In this document: positions 35,009-48,159 of the stretch, in pieces
How positions within the stretch are numbered: the first letter of the stretch is position 1
How the letters are laid out: every line of letters starts with the position of its first letter
Origin: Diphasiastrum complanatum
Taxonomy: Eukaryota; Streptophyta; Lycopodiopsida; Lycopodiales; Lycopodiaceae
Length of the DNA: 64,000 nt
Direction of reading: 5' to 3'
Assembly (NCBI GenBank): GCA_029204225.1
Contig: CM055110.1
Location: forward strand, 40,688,923 to 40,752,922
Notes under the pieces: generated by a model
The model's input: only the letters and a program-made list of their open reading frames with translations
Databases searched by the model: none
Told to the model about the DNA's origin: nothing
Translations under genes and position numbers: made by a program

Positions 35009-35839
35009 ATTATCCTTAGTTTGACTTTCATATTAAACAAGTACTCAAAGATAAACCTATTTCCAATCGTTAATATCTGTTCTGGAGTACAACTCAAGTT
35101 TGAAAAGTACACTCAGCGATAAATTTCTCAACTGGGTTACACTCACTACAAGTTAGTAATATCACCTTCATGTAAAACACTTACATAAACCACTAAGTGA
35201 AATATTTCCTTACTTAGGAGATTAAAGTTACTCAATGAATAGATCAAGAATTAATCATCAAACTTAAGAATCATCACCATTCCTTTAAATTCTCTGACAA
35301 TAATTAAGTATCTATTTATGATCTGTCAATCATAAATATTTAGAATCATATAATTTGTCAATCATAATTTTTTGGAATCCAAAACCATAATCATTTACAA
35401 GATACTAGAGTATATGTCCGACATAACTCAGAAAAAATAAGAATCATTCCAAAATCTTTCCACTAAGAAAATACTAGATTTAGGAATATTCTTCGAACAT
35501 GATTCTTTAACTGAAGTGCAAGATTCAAGGTCTTACAATCTAGAATCAAATCTAGATACCCAAAGTCCTGCTGAATATCAATTCAGATATTATTCTTGGA
35601 TTCATTATGATTTGTTATCCAATTGAACGCTCTATGATACAATCACTAATAAGTTGAGTCTATTCCTTAACTAAGGAATACTCTATTCCAAGAATACTGT
35701 ATATCCAATGCCCATATTTAACTGATGAACCCAAATAATTCACTAATCATGCGTCTTACAAGCAATATAAATCAAAACCATCAGTTTTTGGTGAATCCAC
35801 ATCACACTGATCATTTTACCAATTAACTTCATCTAGGAG
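35009..35839. other. No gene seen
   Basis: AT-rich sequence with no credible ORF and no match that I see to the other elements of the window. Confidence 0.5.
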
Positions 35840-36138
35840 TAATCAAGTACTCAAGTTAATTGCCAATGATTCAGAAATCTCAAATGTCTAGGTGAAGAAT
35901 TCAATTATACTAGTATAACACCATATTTAGATCCTTACCCAGATCATTTATAAGTTAATCCATAAATCTTCTATACAAAGATTTGTTGACTCTGCAAGTA
36001 TTTGTCAAAACAATACTTGGTCATATGTTCATGTTCACCAACTAGGTTAAGTGCACCAAATAGCCATAGTAACCAGGAATACACAATAGATTCATACAAG
36101 ATTAATTGTGCACATGTGTGAATAATCTCACTATGATC
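35840..36138 (+). repeat. Left arm of a long inverted repeat (299 bp)
   Basis: It is about 88-90% identical, apart from one ~26-bp gap, to the reverse complement of 40762-41036. The arm starts TAATCAAGTACTC and ends CTCACTATGATC. Neither arm matches a known LTR of this window. Confidence 0.8.
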
Positions 36139-37348
36139 TTTCAAAAACTATGCAACCTACAGATTTCCAAATAGAATTTTATCCCACCACTTCACCCCTC
36201 CTTTTAAAGAAATTATAAATTTTAATAAAAGTTAACTAGAAAGATGATATATGAAAATATCTAAATCCAAGAAAAATCAGTAATAAGTGCTTCCACTAAA
36301 GGATTCACTCTATTACAAATAGGATTTTGCCTTCCAATATTTCCAACCCCCGAGTGATAGAAACTACCATTCCGTCGAAATCCATTTATGCACAAAGAAA
36401 TATTCTAGGTTTAAGAAATTGAAACACTTTAACCTTAGAATTTATATAAATTCCAAGTCTATTTACAAGATGTAGTAATATATATGACATAACTGTCTTT
36501 CAGAAGAATAAATTCATGCTGGAAAGAGTCATATAAACTAGTTTGATGTCCTATATTCAAGAAATTACTAAGAAGTAAAGGATTAATTTAGAAAGCGAGA
36601 AATAGATTTGAGGACCTCTAGTTTGATGGGATACCACATTGGGATCTAGATTAAACCTCAAAATTTTTCAAAATATCTCACAATTGATCGAATGGTTTTC
36701 TTTTTTTCATATTGTGACTAGGTACTAAAATACACCATTGTTCATCAGATCTTTAAAGTCCTAGAATTTCCTTTCCAAAATCACTGATGTCCCATACCAT
36801 CAGCTTTTCCTTCCATAAAATCCTTAACCGCTTTATCTGATATTCTAGAGATTCATTGATCATCTAACTATCCTATAATCCATATAGGATATTATCTCTT
36901 GCTCCCAAACACTAGAGAATTCATTTATTTGGATGATTGGCAAGCTTATTAGATGGATATTGCAAATTCACACCTGAAATTGTGATCTCAACAAAAGAAT
37001 TAACATGGTTCAACATTACATTCTAATCCTTCCCATTTCTCGATCACACTTACTACCTCTGATGTCCACTCTTCTCCCCTCATAATTTTTTGTTTCCTGA
37101 AAATCCTTCAACTAAGGTATCAAGAAGACATAATGACATTAGTAAATGTTTAAAAATCAATTACTGTAGGAAAAAGTTTGAAACAACTTCATTTCTATCC
37201 TATACCTGGGCTGAATAATTGATACATAAAAAATTATGTACTAGTATGTGAACCAGTACTAGTCTGATCTTTTGAATATAATTCACCACAGGATTTTATT
37301 GAAAATGGAATTAGTTATGTACTTCCTATTATTACAATTTTTTCAATG

Positions 37349-37414
<66 letters not shown>

Positions 37415-40400
37415 ATCTATCATTCTTAGTCCTAAATAAATAAAAATCTAACAATCTATTACTACCATAGATTTTGTATTTATCTATAATCCTAAATTCT
37501 ACATCAATGCAGAATGTTAAACATTATCTTAAATAATTCTAACAATCTATTTTAAACACTATCAAAAATTAATCTATTATAAACACTATCACAATCTATT
37601 ATAGAACACACACACACACACTCTCTCTCTCTCTCAAAACTTTATTTTAAAAAAAGGACTCCAAAATCTTTCAATATCTTTAACTTACAAGACCATTCAA
37701 AACCATTTTAAATCAATGCAAAATTTAAAAACACACACACACACACACACTCTCTCTCTCCATCTCTTTTTATCTTTCACACTCTCTATCTCCTCTTAAA
37801 ACAAACAAACAAACATCAACCTCAAACAAACAAACAAAAAGCAAAACAAACAAAAATCAAGCACCAACCTCAAACAATGATCTTCAAGGATCTTCAAGCA
37901 CCTTCAAGCACTGATCTTCAAGCCCTCAATCACTGATCGCCTCAATCGCCCTCAATCGCTCCAAAGACACTCAAATCTGCAAAAGACAAAGTGAAAGAGA
38001 AGGCGCTGGATCGTGCGTGAATGTATTCATAAATTTCCTGTTTCTGGGGTAAGCTTCCGATTGTGATTGAATGATCTCTTGTAAAAGGTCACATGCTTGT
38101 CTAACAGCTTGATTATGCTTAGTCTTGGATTAGCATAAATTGCATGAGTCTGTTATGCCTGAATCCTGTTTTTGAGCTTCTGTTCATTGAAAGATTGGTT
38201 TTAAATCAATTTTTCATGTGATATGAACTCTTAGTGAAAAAAACCAGGATTCCCGGGATTGCATATGGAAGGTCAGAGGTTTTAACCTACCTACATCCTC
38301 CCGTGTACTTGCATGTTTTGGGAACATGCATTGGCTGTGCAGTTATGCTAACTCTTTGGTAGTAAGTTTGAATGTGAGGCTGAGTAGAGAGGGAGCAATT
38401 ACTTCCTTGAAACTGTTTACTCCCTGCTAAATAATCGTTGGTCTTTCTCGCTGCTTCTGTGAGGCCTGTATTTCACAAGTAAGCATAGATATAGAATCAT
38501 GATTATTTGGGGTTTTCAGTTCCAAGAATGCATGCAACCAGTACCTGAATTCTCTGTGATAGTAGGGATGGCTAATTTAGTGAGGATAGAGGTCATTGAA
38601 GATATGATCATTCAATGGAAGAAGATGCATCTAAGTGGCCAATGGGCCATCGCTGACTGTGATTCATCAATGCCGATGGGCCATCACAAAAATCAACGCA
38701 TAATTGAGCTTGCAAGAGTTGACGGATAGATGAGAACCTCATTTCATCATTGTTCCTCCGTGGGCATGATCAATATTATGGCTATATCCTTGGAAGTTCC
38801 ATCACTCTGGAAGCGGGTTTGAGATACTAACAATACATTCCCGAGCACTTCTACAAGGAAAGATCGACAAGGTCAGATTTCTTAGCGGGTCACTTGGATT
38901 GGGAGCCATCAAGAATTATTCACACTACAATTTGATTCATTCTATGATTTGAGAATTCTATTGAGTTATGCCTTTTTGTTGTGTGTCTTGGAATGACATC
39001 TATAATTTATAAGAAGAACCATAAATGTTGGCGTTTTTCTTTGATGTCAAGTATAAAGATGGTGTCAAATAGGTAACACCCTATCTCCTTGGAATACAGG
39101 AGGTAGGTCTATACTCGACATGGTTGAAATTTTAGAGCTAAAAACTCAACCTACTGGCATATTCACTTAGGACCACACTGACTAGGATACCCTGTTGGAA
39201 TATACGGTTCCTAGTCGCTCACTCTCGAACATCTAAAAATCGATGTTTAGGGATTGGATATTGCACTTGAAGAAAGCCTCTCTTTATCAATTGATTAGTC
39301 ACAAGGAAATGAGAGTACCAATTCTTTGGAGAATGGAAAGATAAATTTTACAGCACTTGTTGAAAATTGAAGAAACTACTAGGTACATGGCTTAGAGTAC
39401 TCTAGAAAATCATTTCGATGTTGCGGTTAAATCTTCCCATAGGACTAGGTATTCCCTATGTCGATACATCATATTTGAACATCGAGATACTGATTAGTTC
39501 AAAATTGATATATCGATAAAGGACTATATCTATCCTAGGAGTCATACATCTAGGTGAAATCATGAGATCCCCAGAGCCTCTTATTTTTTCCATTATAAAT
39601 TATCATCGTTCTCGAGATATTCGAATTCTAATCTTTTTTTTTTAGAGAGTGAAGTGTGTTTTGAGAAAGTGAGAAAGTATCATTAGAGGAGAGATATTCC
39701 ATGCATCACAAAATTCCAAACTAGCATTGGGGAAGATGTTCCACCTGAACCTTCCACTAGGAACTGACATTCCTTACACTAATACATCCCATTTGAACAT
39801 CATCCTGTTAGTCGGGTTGACATCATGTATCGTTAGCAAATAGTATCTCTCTTGGGAGCAGCAAGACTCGAGGAGATAATGGAATCAATCGAGCCTTGCA
39901 TTTTACCCGTCATAGACCTGAGAAGAACAAGAGATGTCATAATCTTGTCCTGATGCAAACGTAGACATTTCAGTATCATACCAACTAGAGAGAATCTCAA
40001 GTACCACTACAATTTGCTATCTAAAACAGGTTGGAGAGCTGTATGACGGACCTCGATTTTATACCATCTTTTGGTGATGTTTGTCAAGTGATTCGAGGGG
40101 GAATTATGAGCCATTATTTCTATTCTTCTGAGATATATCACTACCTATATCCTGGTGACATCTTGATTAGATTGCAACATTGTGGAGATTGTAGTTACTT
40201 TGAAGTCCACGAACTTACTGTTGATGGATTCTGACACCTTACTGATGCTTTATCCACTCGCTATATAGAAGTGACACAACTCTCGCTAGAAGTTCCAATA
40301 CAATCACCAGGTTCAGCCAATAGTACGAATGCTTGAAATAACTCTGGGAGAGATCTTCGATGAGTAAGATCGGAGAGTAGCTCATGAGTTCCATAGGCAA

Positions 40401-40761
40401 GTAAGATGGGAATGAGATTGAGAATGATTGTATACCCCTTCATTAATTATATCTCTAAAGGATTGGAAACCCTCTATTAACTGTGAAGGTACAGTTTGGT
40501 TGATAAAACATGTCTGGGATCGCTAGTCTAGAATCGGGTTTGAGACATGTGCAGCCATCCTCGTAGCAGCACGATACTAGAAGTGATGCACCCTATTAAG
40601 TTATTCCCTCTCCTATGTTGATCCCACGGTGAGGAAAATGCCTAACATCATGAGAAATAGAAATTTTTTAGTAGTTGAGTGACAAGATTCTCATTGAGAT
40701 ATGTGAGTAACATATTTGGATTTTAGAAGAATCTGTCAAATAAAAATGTGTTTATGTACTG
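36139..40761. other. Gene-free interior between inverted repeat arms
   Basis: No credible coding sequence is found on either strand, and the few ORFs of 60-80 codons look random. It includes microsatellites at 37358-37411, 37605-37635 and 37731-37760, AAAC-rich DNA at 37797-37860, repeated 'CTTCAAGCA/CCTCAATCGC' phrases at 37880-37965, and weakly related blocks between 39.4 and 39.9 kb. If the arms bound a transposon, this would be its non-coding interior. Confidence 0.5.
37358..37411. repeat. (CT)n microsatellite
   Basis: About 27 CT units without interruption. Two compound AC/TC arrays follow at 37605-37635 and 37731-37760. Confidence 0.95.
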
Positions 40762-41036
40762 GATCATAGTGAGATTATTCACTTATGTGCACAATTAATC
40801 TTGTATGAATCTATTGTGTATTCCTAGTTACTAGGGTAATTTGGTGCACTTAACCTAGTCGGTGAACATAGACATATGATCAAGTATTGTTTTATCTTTG
40901 TGTGGAAGATTTATGGATCAACTTATAAATGATTTGGATGAGGATCTAAATGTGGTGTCATACTAGTATAATTCAATTCTGCACCTATACATTTAAGATT
41001 TTTGAGTCATTGGCAATTAATTTGAGTAGTTGATTA
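40762..41036 (-). repeat. Right arm of the long inverted repeat (275 bp)
   Basis: The reverse complement of 35840-36138 with about 30 substitutions and one gap. Its outer end, TAATCAAC on the reverse strand, abuts the protease coding sequence of element 10 exactly at 41037, so the arm end coincides with the breakpoint in that copia element. Confidence 0.8.
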
Positions 41037-42076
41037 ATTGATTTCTTGACTCCATCATAAGGTGCAATAGAAGAGAAAGAGTCCTTGGAGCTACACATAT
41101 GTGAAGAGGCTCCACTATCAATATACCATAGGCCGTCCTTCTTGAAAGGAGTAGATGAGAAACTAGAGACCAAAAGAGATCCTTCTCCATCACTTGCAAT
41201 AGTGTCTTCCTTCTCATCGGTAATGTTGGTTTGCGTGAGTTGATTCTTCTTCTTGAAGCAATTGGTGGCATAATGACCTTTCTTGCCACAATAAAAGCAC
41301 TTGATCTTCTTCTTCTTGAGCTTGGATGATGAAGCATTAGAGGAATCATCTTCCTCCTCATCTTTGTCTTTGGATTTGACTTTGTCCTTGCTTGAGGATT
41401 GTTGATGTTGGTTCTTGCTCCTCCCTTTGTGCTTATTCTTGGCAAAGAGAGCTTTGCCATCATTATGAGTGAGAGAAATCTTGTCCATCCTCAAGAGCTT
41501 GTACTCTTGTCTTGATTCTTCCGAAATTAGCACACTTTGGAGAGCCTCCAAACTAGGTAGCTCCTCCTTCATGGCATAGGATTGGACAAGGTTATCAAAT
41601 TCACTTCTCAAGCCATTGAGAATGACTTGAACTAGCTCATTTTGATTGATGGAATCACCAATACAAGCAAGTTCTCTATGAATATCTTTTACTCTCAAAA
41701 CATAACCAGATGCACTCTCATTACTCTTTTGGCTACTTTGAAAGATTTGATTCCTAAGAGTGAGAAGCCTAGAGGTATTCTTAGCCTCATAGATAGTGGT
41801 GAGACAATCCCAAGCTTCTTTGGTTGTTGTACAAGTACCTATCTCCCTCAATATCTCATTAGAGACATTCATCTTAATGTAGTGGAGAGCCATCCTAGCT
41901 CTCTTTTTGTATTTTTGAACCTCTTGAAGAACTTGTGGTTCTTCTTCAAGGGCAAGAACTATGTCCATCACGTCTTGAAGGATCAAGATGGACTCCATCC
42001 TCATTTTCCAAATTGAATAGTTTGAAGTGGACAATCTTTCACTTGGTTCCAACAAGGATGAACCCATTGAAGTCAT
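41037..42076 (-). CDS. Copia Gag-protease, 3'-truncated, frame intact (element 10)
   Basis: The open frame could begin upstream at 42130, but the likely Gag start is the ATG ending at 42076 (MTSMGSSLLEPSERL), matching element 2. It has UBN2 Gag features (NYSIWKMRMESIL, EILREIGTCTT, NTSRLLTLRNQIFQ, LVQVILNGL), a Lys/Ser-rich spacer, the zinc knuckle CFYCGKKGHYATNC, and protease LWYIDSGASSHM. After KKS the sequence leaves the copia protein and runs 17 codons into the inverted repeat arm before a stop. Gag has no frameshift, so a Gag precursor could in principle still be made, but the protease is incomplete. Confidence 0.85.
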
Positions 42077-42815
42077 TTGAAGTGAAAAAAACTCAAATGA
42101 TGAACAATAAATGTTGCTACACACTCTCAATAGGATCCAATAATAGAGTACTATCTTCTCCTATGAAAGATCTTGCAACTATTTGCAAATTGATTCTCAC
42201 TAGCTACACAAATCTCTCTAAAACAAGATCTATTTCACATCAAATGATGGAGTATAGGCAAAGTTAGGATCAAACACTCTTAGCACGTGTGAAGTACTCT
42301 AAGAAATACAATGATATTGCATGAAACAAAATGGCTAAGATCTCAAAACAGTGCCTAGATCACATATAGATGAGATTGGCAAGCATACAACTGTGATTTT
42401 GGATCACCTAGGCAATCTCTTGACCAAACCAAATGTGTCCACCCAGGTCTAGGTGCCCTACCTAACCCTCTTCAAAAGCTTATAACTTTTGATTGGCTCA
42501 ACCAAATGGAATGAAACTGATCGCATCAAAAACTAGACAAAAATACTTCAAAACAAGCTATCAAGCAAGATAAATCGATCAAGCATGAGAGAGAACTTCC
42601 AAACCGAATTTGGATGTTCCTCACATGTGTTTGAGCACCTGATTCCGTACAGTACCAGGTCAGACACAATCAATGTCCTCTTGATCTCTTTTGATCCAAA
42701 ATTGAACAAGATAGCTAGGAAAATGGGCCTTGACAATTTCTAGCTCAAGATTGATGAAAAGTTTTTACTTAGATGGATCAAAATGCATGGTAACCTTAGG
42801 TAGGCTCTGATACCA

Positions 42816-43569
42816 TGTTGAATTTCACACGTGTGGATTGTCCACAACATGTACTTGTGATCTCCTAAGGTGTGTAGATGCACCAAGATTAAGATTAGAT
42901 TGAGATTCAAGATCAATCTTAGATCCTATGGCAAAAACACACTACTACATGCATTCAAACACTTCCAACTCTCACTCACATGTGTGGGAAGTATTTAAAA
43001 AATAATCTAAGTAAAAACAAGCTGCTCTCCTTGGGTAGAGAGAGAAAAAGCATCATCAGCTCTCAGGTAGAGAGAGAAAGCTAGAAATCCAATAACTCAC
43101 AAAATCCATAAAATCACCAAATCCATAAAATCACCAAATCAATTAGCTTCAAAATGAGGAGTACAATGATACTGGTAGATCCACGAGCTACCACTATGCC
43201 TAACTATGATTGGACCATACTTTGTCACCTCTTGATCCTATTGGACCATTGATCCATGCACCTCTTAATTCTATTGGACTATATTCAAGCACACCTCAAT
43301 TTCCTATTGGACCTCACAAGGTTCCACCTCTAAATCCTATTGGACCTCTTGAAATTCATCCAACAAAAGCATTACACTTGTCTACACTCTAATTGGCACG
43401 TGTTTAGCCTCTTACTCTATTTTGGCTCAGTAGTGGCATTACAAGTGGAAATGCATAATTTGCCATCTATGTCAAATTTATTCTTATCAACATCCTACAC
43501 CTAGATGCTTGATGTAAAAAACATAAGACCCCTATATCTAACATAGATAATCTTCTTCAATTCTTCACA
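42816..43569 (-). repeat. 5' LTR of element 10 (LTR-A, 754 bp) and primer site
   Basis: On the minus strand it begins TGTGAAGAATTGAAG and ends ...GTGAAATTCAACA, then the primer site TGGTATCAGAGCC (42815-42803). It resembles both LTRs of element 2, with several substitutions and a short tandem duplication near 43110-43140 (AAATCCATAAAATCACC). The palindrome CACACGTGTG lies at 42826-42835. Confidence 0.92.
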
Positions 43570-43994
43570 CGTACCTGCAGCTTTTGTCTCCTTGGGTCTG
43601 TGGTTGATCCTTCCTCACCCTCCTTATCCTCCCCTTATGGCCATCTGCACTTTTTTTTTTCAACTACAGTTTTGTGTTTTTTTGCATTCTTGATGTAAAT
43701 CCACATTCTTTTTGCTGTGGATCCAGATCCATAGGGGTCAGAATGGCTCTCGGAATGGACCAATCTACTATGCTAGCTATTCAGATGTCTAATTTGCATT
43801 TTTTTTTTTGAGCTATAGTTTTTGGTTTTTTTTGTTGCATTCTTCATGTAGAACTACATCTTTAGTTGTGGATCTAGATCCAAACGGGTTGGAATTGCTT
43901 TTGGCTACCGACTAATGAATCAGTTTCATTGTATGTAGATGAATAAAGTGTCTTACAATCCCATGCGCCCCATGACCTAGAAGAAATTTTTGAC
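43570..43994. other. No gene; part of a dispersed repeat
   Basis: No ORF. Bases ~43735-43795 (GGGTCAGAATGGCTCTCGGAATGG) resemble sequences near 44515, 45650 and 63710. See the dispersed-motif finding. Confidence 0.4.
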
Positions 43995-44243
43995 ATGGCT
44001 ATTTTAGAATACATGGGAGCACTCCCACAACGTCTTATTTTGGAATTTCTTAAGCCATTATCGCCATTAGCAATCGTAAGCAGGGTCGCGCACTTGACCA
44101 GCCTAGAAAAACAAGCATATAAAGGGCTATGTGAGAAGTATCATAACATATTTCCTTGGGATTATGATGATTTGAAAGGAATACTCCCATCCCTAGTTAC
44201 TCATAGCATACCACTCCTTAAGGGAAGTAAACTTGTACAATAG
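43995..44243 (+). pseudogene. Ty3/gypsy Pol relic (region before RT)
   Basis: An 82-residue open piece with the pattern LTSLEKQAYKGLCEKYHNIF, PWDYDDLKGI, and then a P..VTHSIPL stretch. It matches the segment that precedes RT in plant Ty3/gypsy Pol proteins (…L..EYKDVFAWSYEDMPGI…V.H.L.L…). It ends at a stop where RT would begin, and no RT core follows. It is an old fragment. Confidence 0.6.
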
Positions 44244-47200
44244 AGGCTCTATTTCGAGGTCTTTGTCATAAGTTTTGAGCTTTACAAAAACACTTATCTA
44301 AATTTATTGATTGGGTGGCTGTTAAGCAAGTTTTGTTAGCAGTTTGTCTTTAATGTAATGTAGCTATATAATCTCATATTTTAAATTTAGCAAAACTCCA
44401 AAACCCCCACTTGTGATGAGCTCAAGTAGATCAATTATTTATTTCCTGAATACATCTATCAGATGAGTGAGAATAGTCAAGGAATGCATGCTAGGTTAGT
44501 TGGGTGGGATCTTACAAGGTCGGTACAGATCTCGGAATGCATGCTGTTGTTTCAAACAGTATAGGATTTTCTATTCCGATGTGTATTCTGATCTCTATTA
44601 AATTTTGAGCTTTTCAGAAACAGGTCTCTAAATTTATTGATTAATTTGTTTAGATAAGGTGACTTTTAGCAAGTTGCCTCTAGTTTTGGTTGTCCCCATC
44701 AATGCTCACGCTCTCTTTTTTGCAAGTTAGTTGGTTTTTTAAAATTTCTTAGTTCAACCGCTTTTTTTTTTCTCAAACCTCCAGGTTCCTACAACTTTCA
44801 AAGTTGGTCGATTTTCATTGAAATTAGAAAAGTAAACTTGCAAGTTGATTATTAAAATTCTCTTAAAAGGTCGATCAAGCACAATTTAAAACTTGGTACA
44901 AACTTCGAATAGTCTATAACCCTCAATAACAAACTTAAATTTGAAATACCTTAAGCTAAGTTTGCCAAATGAGACTTAAAGAGTAATGCTACTTACTATA
45001 ACATGTATATCTACTACCTTAAAGTCAGTATAAAACATAGGTAGTTCAATGAATCTAGACAACATGAGGAGAGTGGTGCCTGATCCTACAGAAACACATT
45101 TCCACTAAAAAATATTGCAGCTCTATGTTTTGGTTGTGTAATCAAGTGAAGCACAATGTCACCCCCTTGTTACATCTTCAAGATTGGCTATGTAATCAAC
45201 TGAAACATTGTGCCTTTAGGAACTAGGATCCACATCCATGAGCTTAACTATAGCTTGCTCAAAAGAAACTTATACCCCTTCGAGTACAAGGCAATGCATG
45301 TCAAAAGTATAAGTGCCATAATGGTAATTGAGATGATGTAAAGCATGACAAGAGAGATGTAGTATTGTACCACAAAGGCCTTGCCATGTCATATTGGTGT
45401 ATTTTAACTTTTTTCGAAGATTAAAAGAATGTAGAAAAATAGCTTGATGGTTTTCTACAAATGTTTTATTGACTATGATGATAGGATTTTTTTAATTAAT
45501 CCAACAATTTCAGTATCATGGCAAGACTTCATGACACAATATAATTTAGGCGGTTATCTTTGAGCACTGGTCCCCATAATGTAATGTAGCTGCATAATGT
45601 AGCTCTATAATGTAACGTAGATCTCTGAGTTGGGTGGGAATGTTCATATAGCAAGGGTCGGAACAGACCTCGGAATAGGTGGATCTCTTTCAGATAGTAT
45701 ACCACCACCTATTTCGATGTATGTTCCAAGGATAAACATTAGCAAATTGTGCCGTAACAATGCAAAGTTTTTTTAATCTCATTATAGGACATTGAAGCCT
45801 CACTTAATTTGATTTTTACCAGACCTAGAGTTCCTATTTGTGATTGTTGTCCATAGATTATAAGTTTCTAGTTTCAGAACTAGTTGGATAGCTACCCTTT
45901 AGTGCCTCAAATCATTTAGGTTTTCAGCCTACATTTAGCTTCTCTTTAAAGAAGACACCATAAGATGTTACATTCAAGAGCCCCAAATAGTAACCTACCC
46001 CAAAAATTGTAACCCTTGTCTCATTCCAACAATACTTAGGAATGAATTCACACAATTGAAATGGGACTAGACTAAATTGAAATAGGATCAAGGTCGAATG
46101 CAAGTAATTAAAATTCTCAATCCTAGGAAGGTGTGTAGCCCTTACTTTTCTCATGTTAAAGACGAGGTTCTAATCTTTCCTTGAATGGAAAAACATGCAC
46201 ACCACGTGGAGGGAATATGAGGTGACATTATGAAATAGGACATAACCGCAAGGTTTGGGAATTATAATCATCACATTCGACTCTAATGAAGGATTTAGGG
46301 TATGAAAAGAGACAGATTTATAGTTATTGAGTCAAAGCTACGGGGGCAATACCAATATATAGATTCATTACCATTTTTAATTAACAATAAACCATAAACT
46401 TTAAACAACAATAAGGGACTCTAAACTCCCCTAAAATTGTGCGAAAAAAAAATGAAGAACTAAACCATGAGAAAAAATTAGGGCGTGCAATAGATTCTTG
46501 GAATATTAATGATGACATGAATCCATTGAGGATACAAAGGGGGTTCACTGGCTCTGGAATTAAGTTGTCTGTGCCGATTGGGTATTTCTTCTAGATATGA
46601 TGCCACCGAAGGGGCCGATGGTGTGCAGGTTTTGGCATTATTGAACTTGATAGTTCACCACATCGAAGAGAGAAAAATGTTGTGGCTACTTCAAACTTCA
46701 TAAATCTAAAACACAACATGAGTATCATTAGGATTTAAGCAAGTGTCAATGTAATTTGATAGAAGAAGGTCTTCTCATATTGAGTTTAAAGTAGCAGCAT
46801 CCTTTTCTCTCTTCGATGCTATGAACTGATAAACTCAAGGACTGCCAAGTGCTTACACACCGTGGTCTTCTTCGGTGTCGTCATAGAAGAGACACCCCCT
46901 CATTACATACGAGTCACTTGTAGGGCCAATGAGTGTAATCCTTAGTGGGGTTTAATTTGAATCATAATTAGTATTCCAACCATTAATAAATACACCCTTC
47001 ATTTTTTTCTCATAGTTTTGACATTTTTATTTTTCCACAATTTTATGGAAGCTGCAAACTCCATTTTTTATGAACTTGAAATGGTCGAGAACGGACAATA
47101 TATGTATTGATATTGACGTTGTAGCTATAAATCAATATACATAAAAGTCTTGCAATGAATGTAAAAGTAAAAAATGAATGCATGTGAATATAATTATTAG

Positions 47201-47277
47201 TAATGATAAATCATTCTTGTCAATTTCGTCGTTCTTGTCATTACAAAAGTCTTGACATCATGTCATAATACTAGCCC

Positions 47278-47279
<2 letters not shown>
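44244..47279. other. No gene seen
   Basis: AT-rich DNA with only short random ORFs on both strands. Related short blocks lie at ~44513-44590 and ~45645-45730 (GGTCGG.ACAGA.CTCGGAAT … TATT.CGATGT). They may be parts of an unrecognised old element. Confidence 0.5.

Positions 47280-47353
<74 letters not shown>
47280..47353. repeat. (GA)n microsatellite
   Basis: About 37 uninterrupted GA units directly upstream of the transposase-like relic. Confidence 0.95.
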
Positions 47354-47356
<3 letters not shown>

Positions 47357-47436
47357 TACTTTTTTTTTCTATTTTTGAGACTCTCATTGGTTGCTTGTAG
47401 TATTTTTCTCTCTTATTCGAATTCCCTTGCCCATTA

Positions 47437-48159
47437 TGTCAGGCGATGCATCCCCTAGCCAGAGGTCAGGCCATAGTTTCGGATCATCCTGCTTTTTCTC
47501 TATGAGTGAGAATGATCCTCAGCTACCTTGATCAGTTGCCTTCCTCGCAGCAAGATAAGCTGTTAGAATGACTGAGGGCTCGACGAGTGGCTCATAACTC
47601 TAGCAAAATAGTTGGGTATACATCATCCTCCAAGGAGATTCAGGTGACACCTTGTGTAGACCACACACATACTTCCCCTTCCCGTGAAGGTCACTCCGGC
47701 AAGGGTCCCTCCCTCACCCATGGCGTTACTTCCTCTCGACAGTCTCGGGACAAGAGGAGCTACCTCGGTGTCCCCTGTTGTGGAGGATGTGGCGATGACG
47801 ATGATCCACCTAATGTGGTCATGAGTCTTGTACGTCCGTGTAAGGAGGCAACATGTAGGGCACACGATACTGTGACTCCTCCATCTCTCACACCTGCGAT
47901 TCTTGGAACGCCCTCTTTCACCCCTCACATTTTCCCTACTTCTAGACCAACTGCCCTTGAGTACACCTATCTTTTCGACTATACTCTGTGGGGTCACACT
48001 TTACCATGGGTTCAAGCCACTCCCCTCCAGTGCCCCCTAGATATTCTCCCCTCGGTACTCTCCCCCTGGCTATTCTCCCACCACAGCCTCAGTATTCTCT
48101 CGTCAGTGGGATGCTCCCATACTTGAGGCCACCCCCATAGACTCCCAGGGCCACATCTC
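47437..48159 (+). pseudogene. Transposase-like relic, 5' part (split by element 9)
   Basis: From ATG 47437 a short frame (MSGDASPSQRSGHSFGSS) gives way to an open stretch 47587-48126 rich in Ser, Thr and Pro with clustered Asp (GGCGDDDDPP). This resembles the low-complexity N-terminal region that precedes the plant Ptta/En/Spm transposase domain. No catalytic motif is present. The stretch ends at the target duplication ATCTC of element 9 and the sequence resumes at 53653. The assignment rests mainly on the better domain-like half beyond the insertion. Confidence 0.35.

Larger units (their letters stand above)
41037..43569 (-). mobile_element. Ty1/copia element 10, 5' part only
   Basis: Minus strand: 5' LTR (43569-42816), primer site (42815-42803), leader with the 83-bp shared block, Gag, zinc knuckle and the first part of protease. 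It then breaks at 41037 into the inverted repeat. Integrase, RT, RNase H and the 3' LTR are absent from the window. It is the same family as element 2, with a nearly identical Gag and an LTR of the same sequence type. Confidence 0.9.

Noticed and set aside
37358-37860. Plant promoter or 5' UTR with CT-rich leader
   Set aside because: CT and AC microsatellites can occur in leaders, but no coding exon follows within several kb.
35840-41036. Calling the inverted-repeat unit a defined DNA transposon inserted in element 10
   Set aside because: The rest of element 10 is not found on the other side, and no target duplication or transposase is present.
47280-47353. Microsatellites as CRISPR or other repeat arrays
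   Set aside because: Simple dinucleotide runs without spacers, in a eukaryotic genome.
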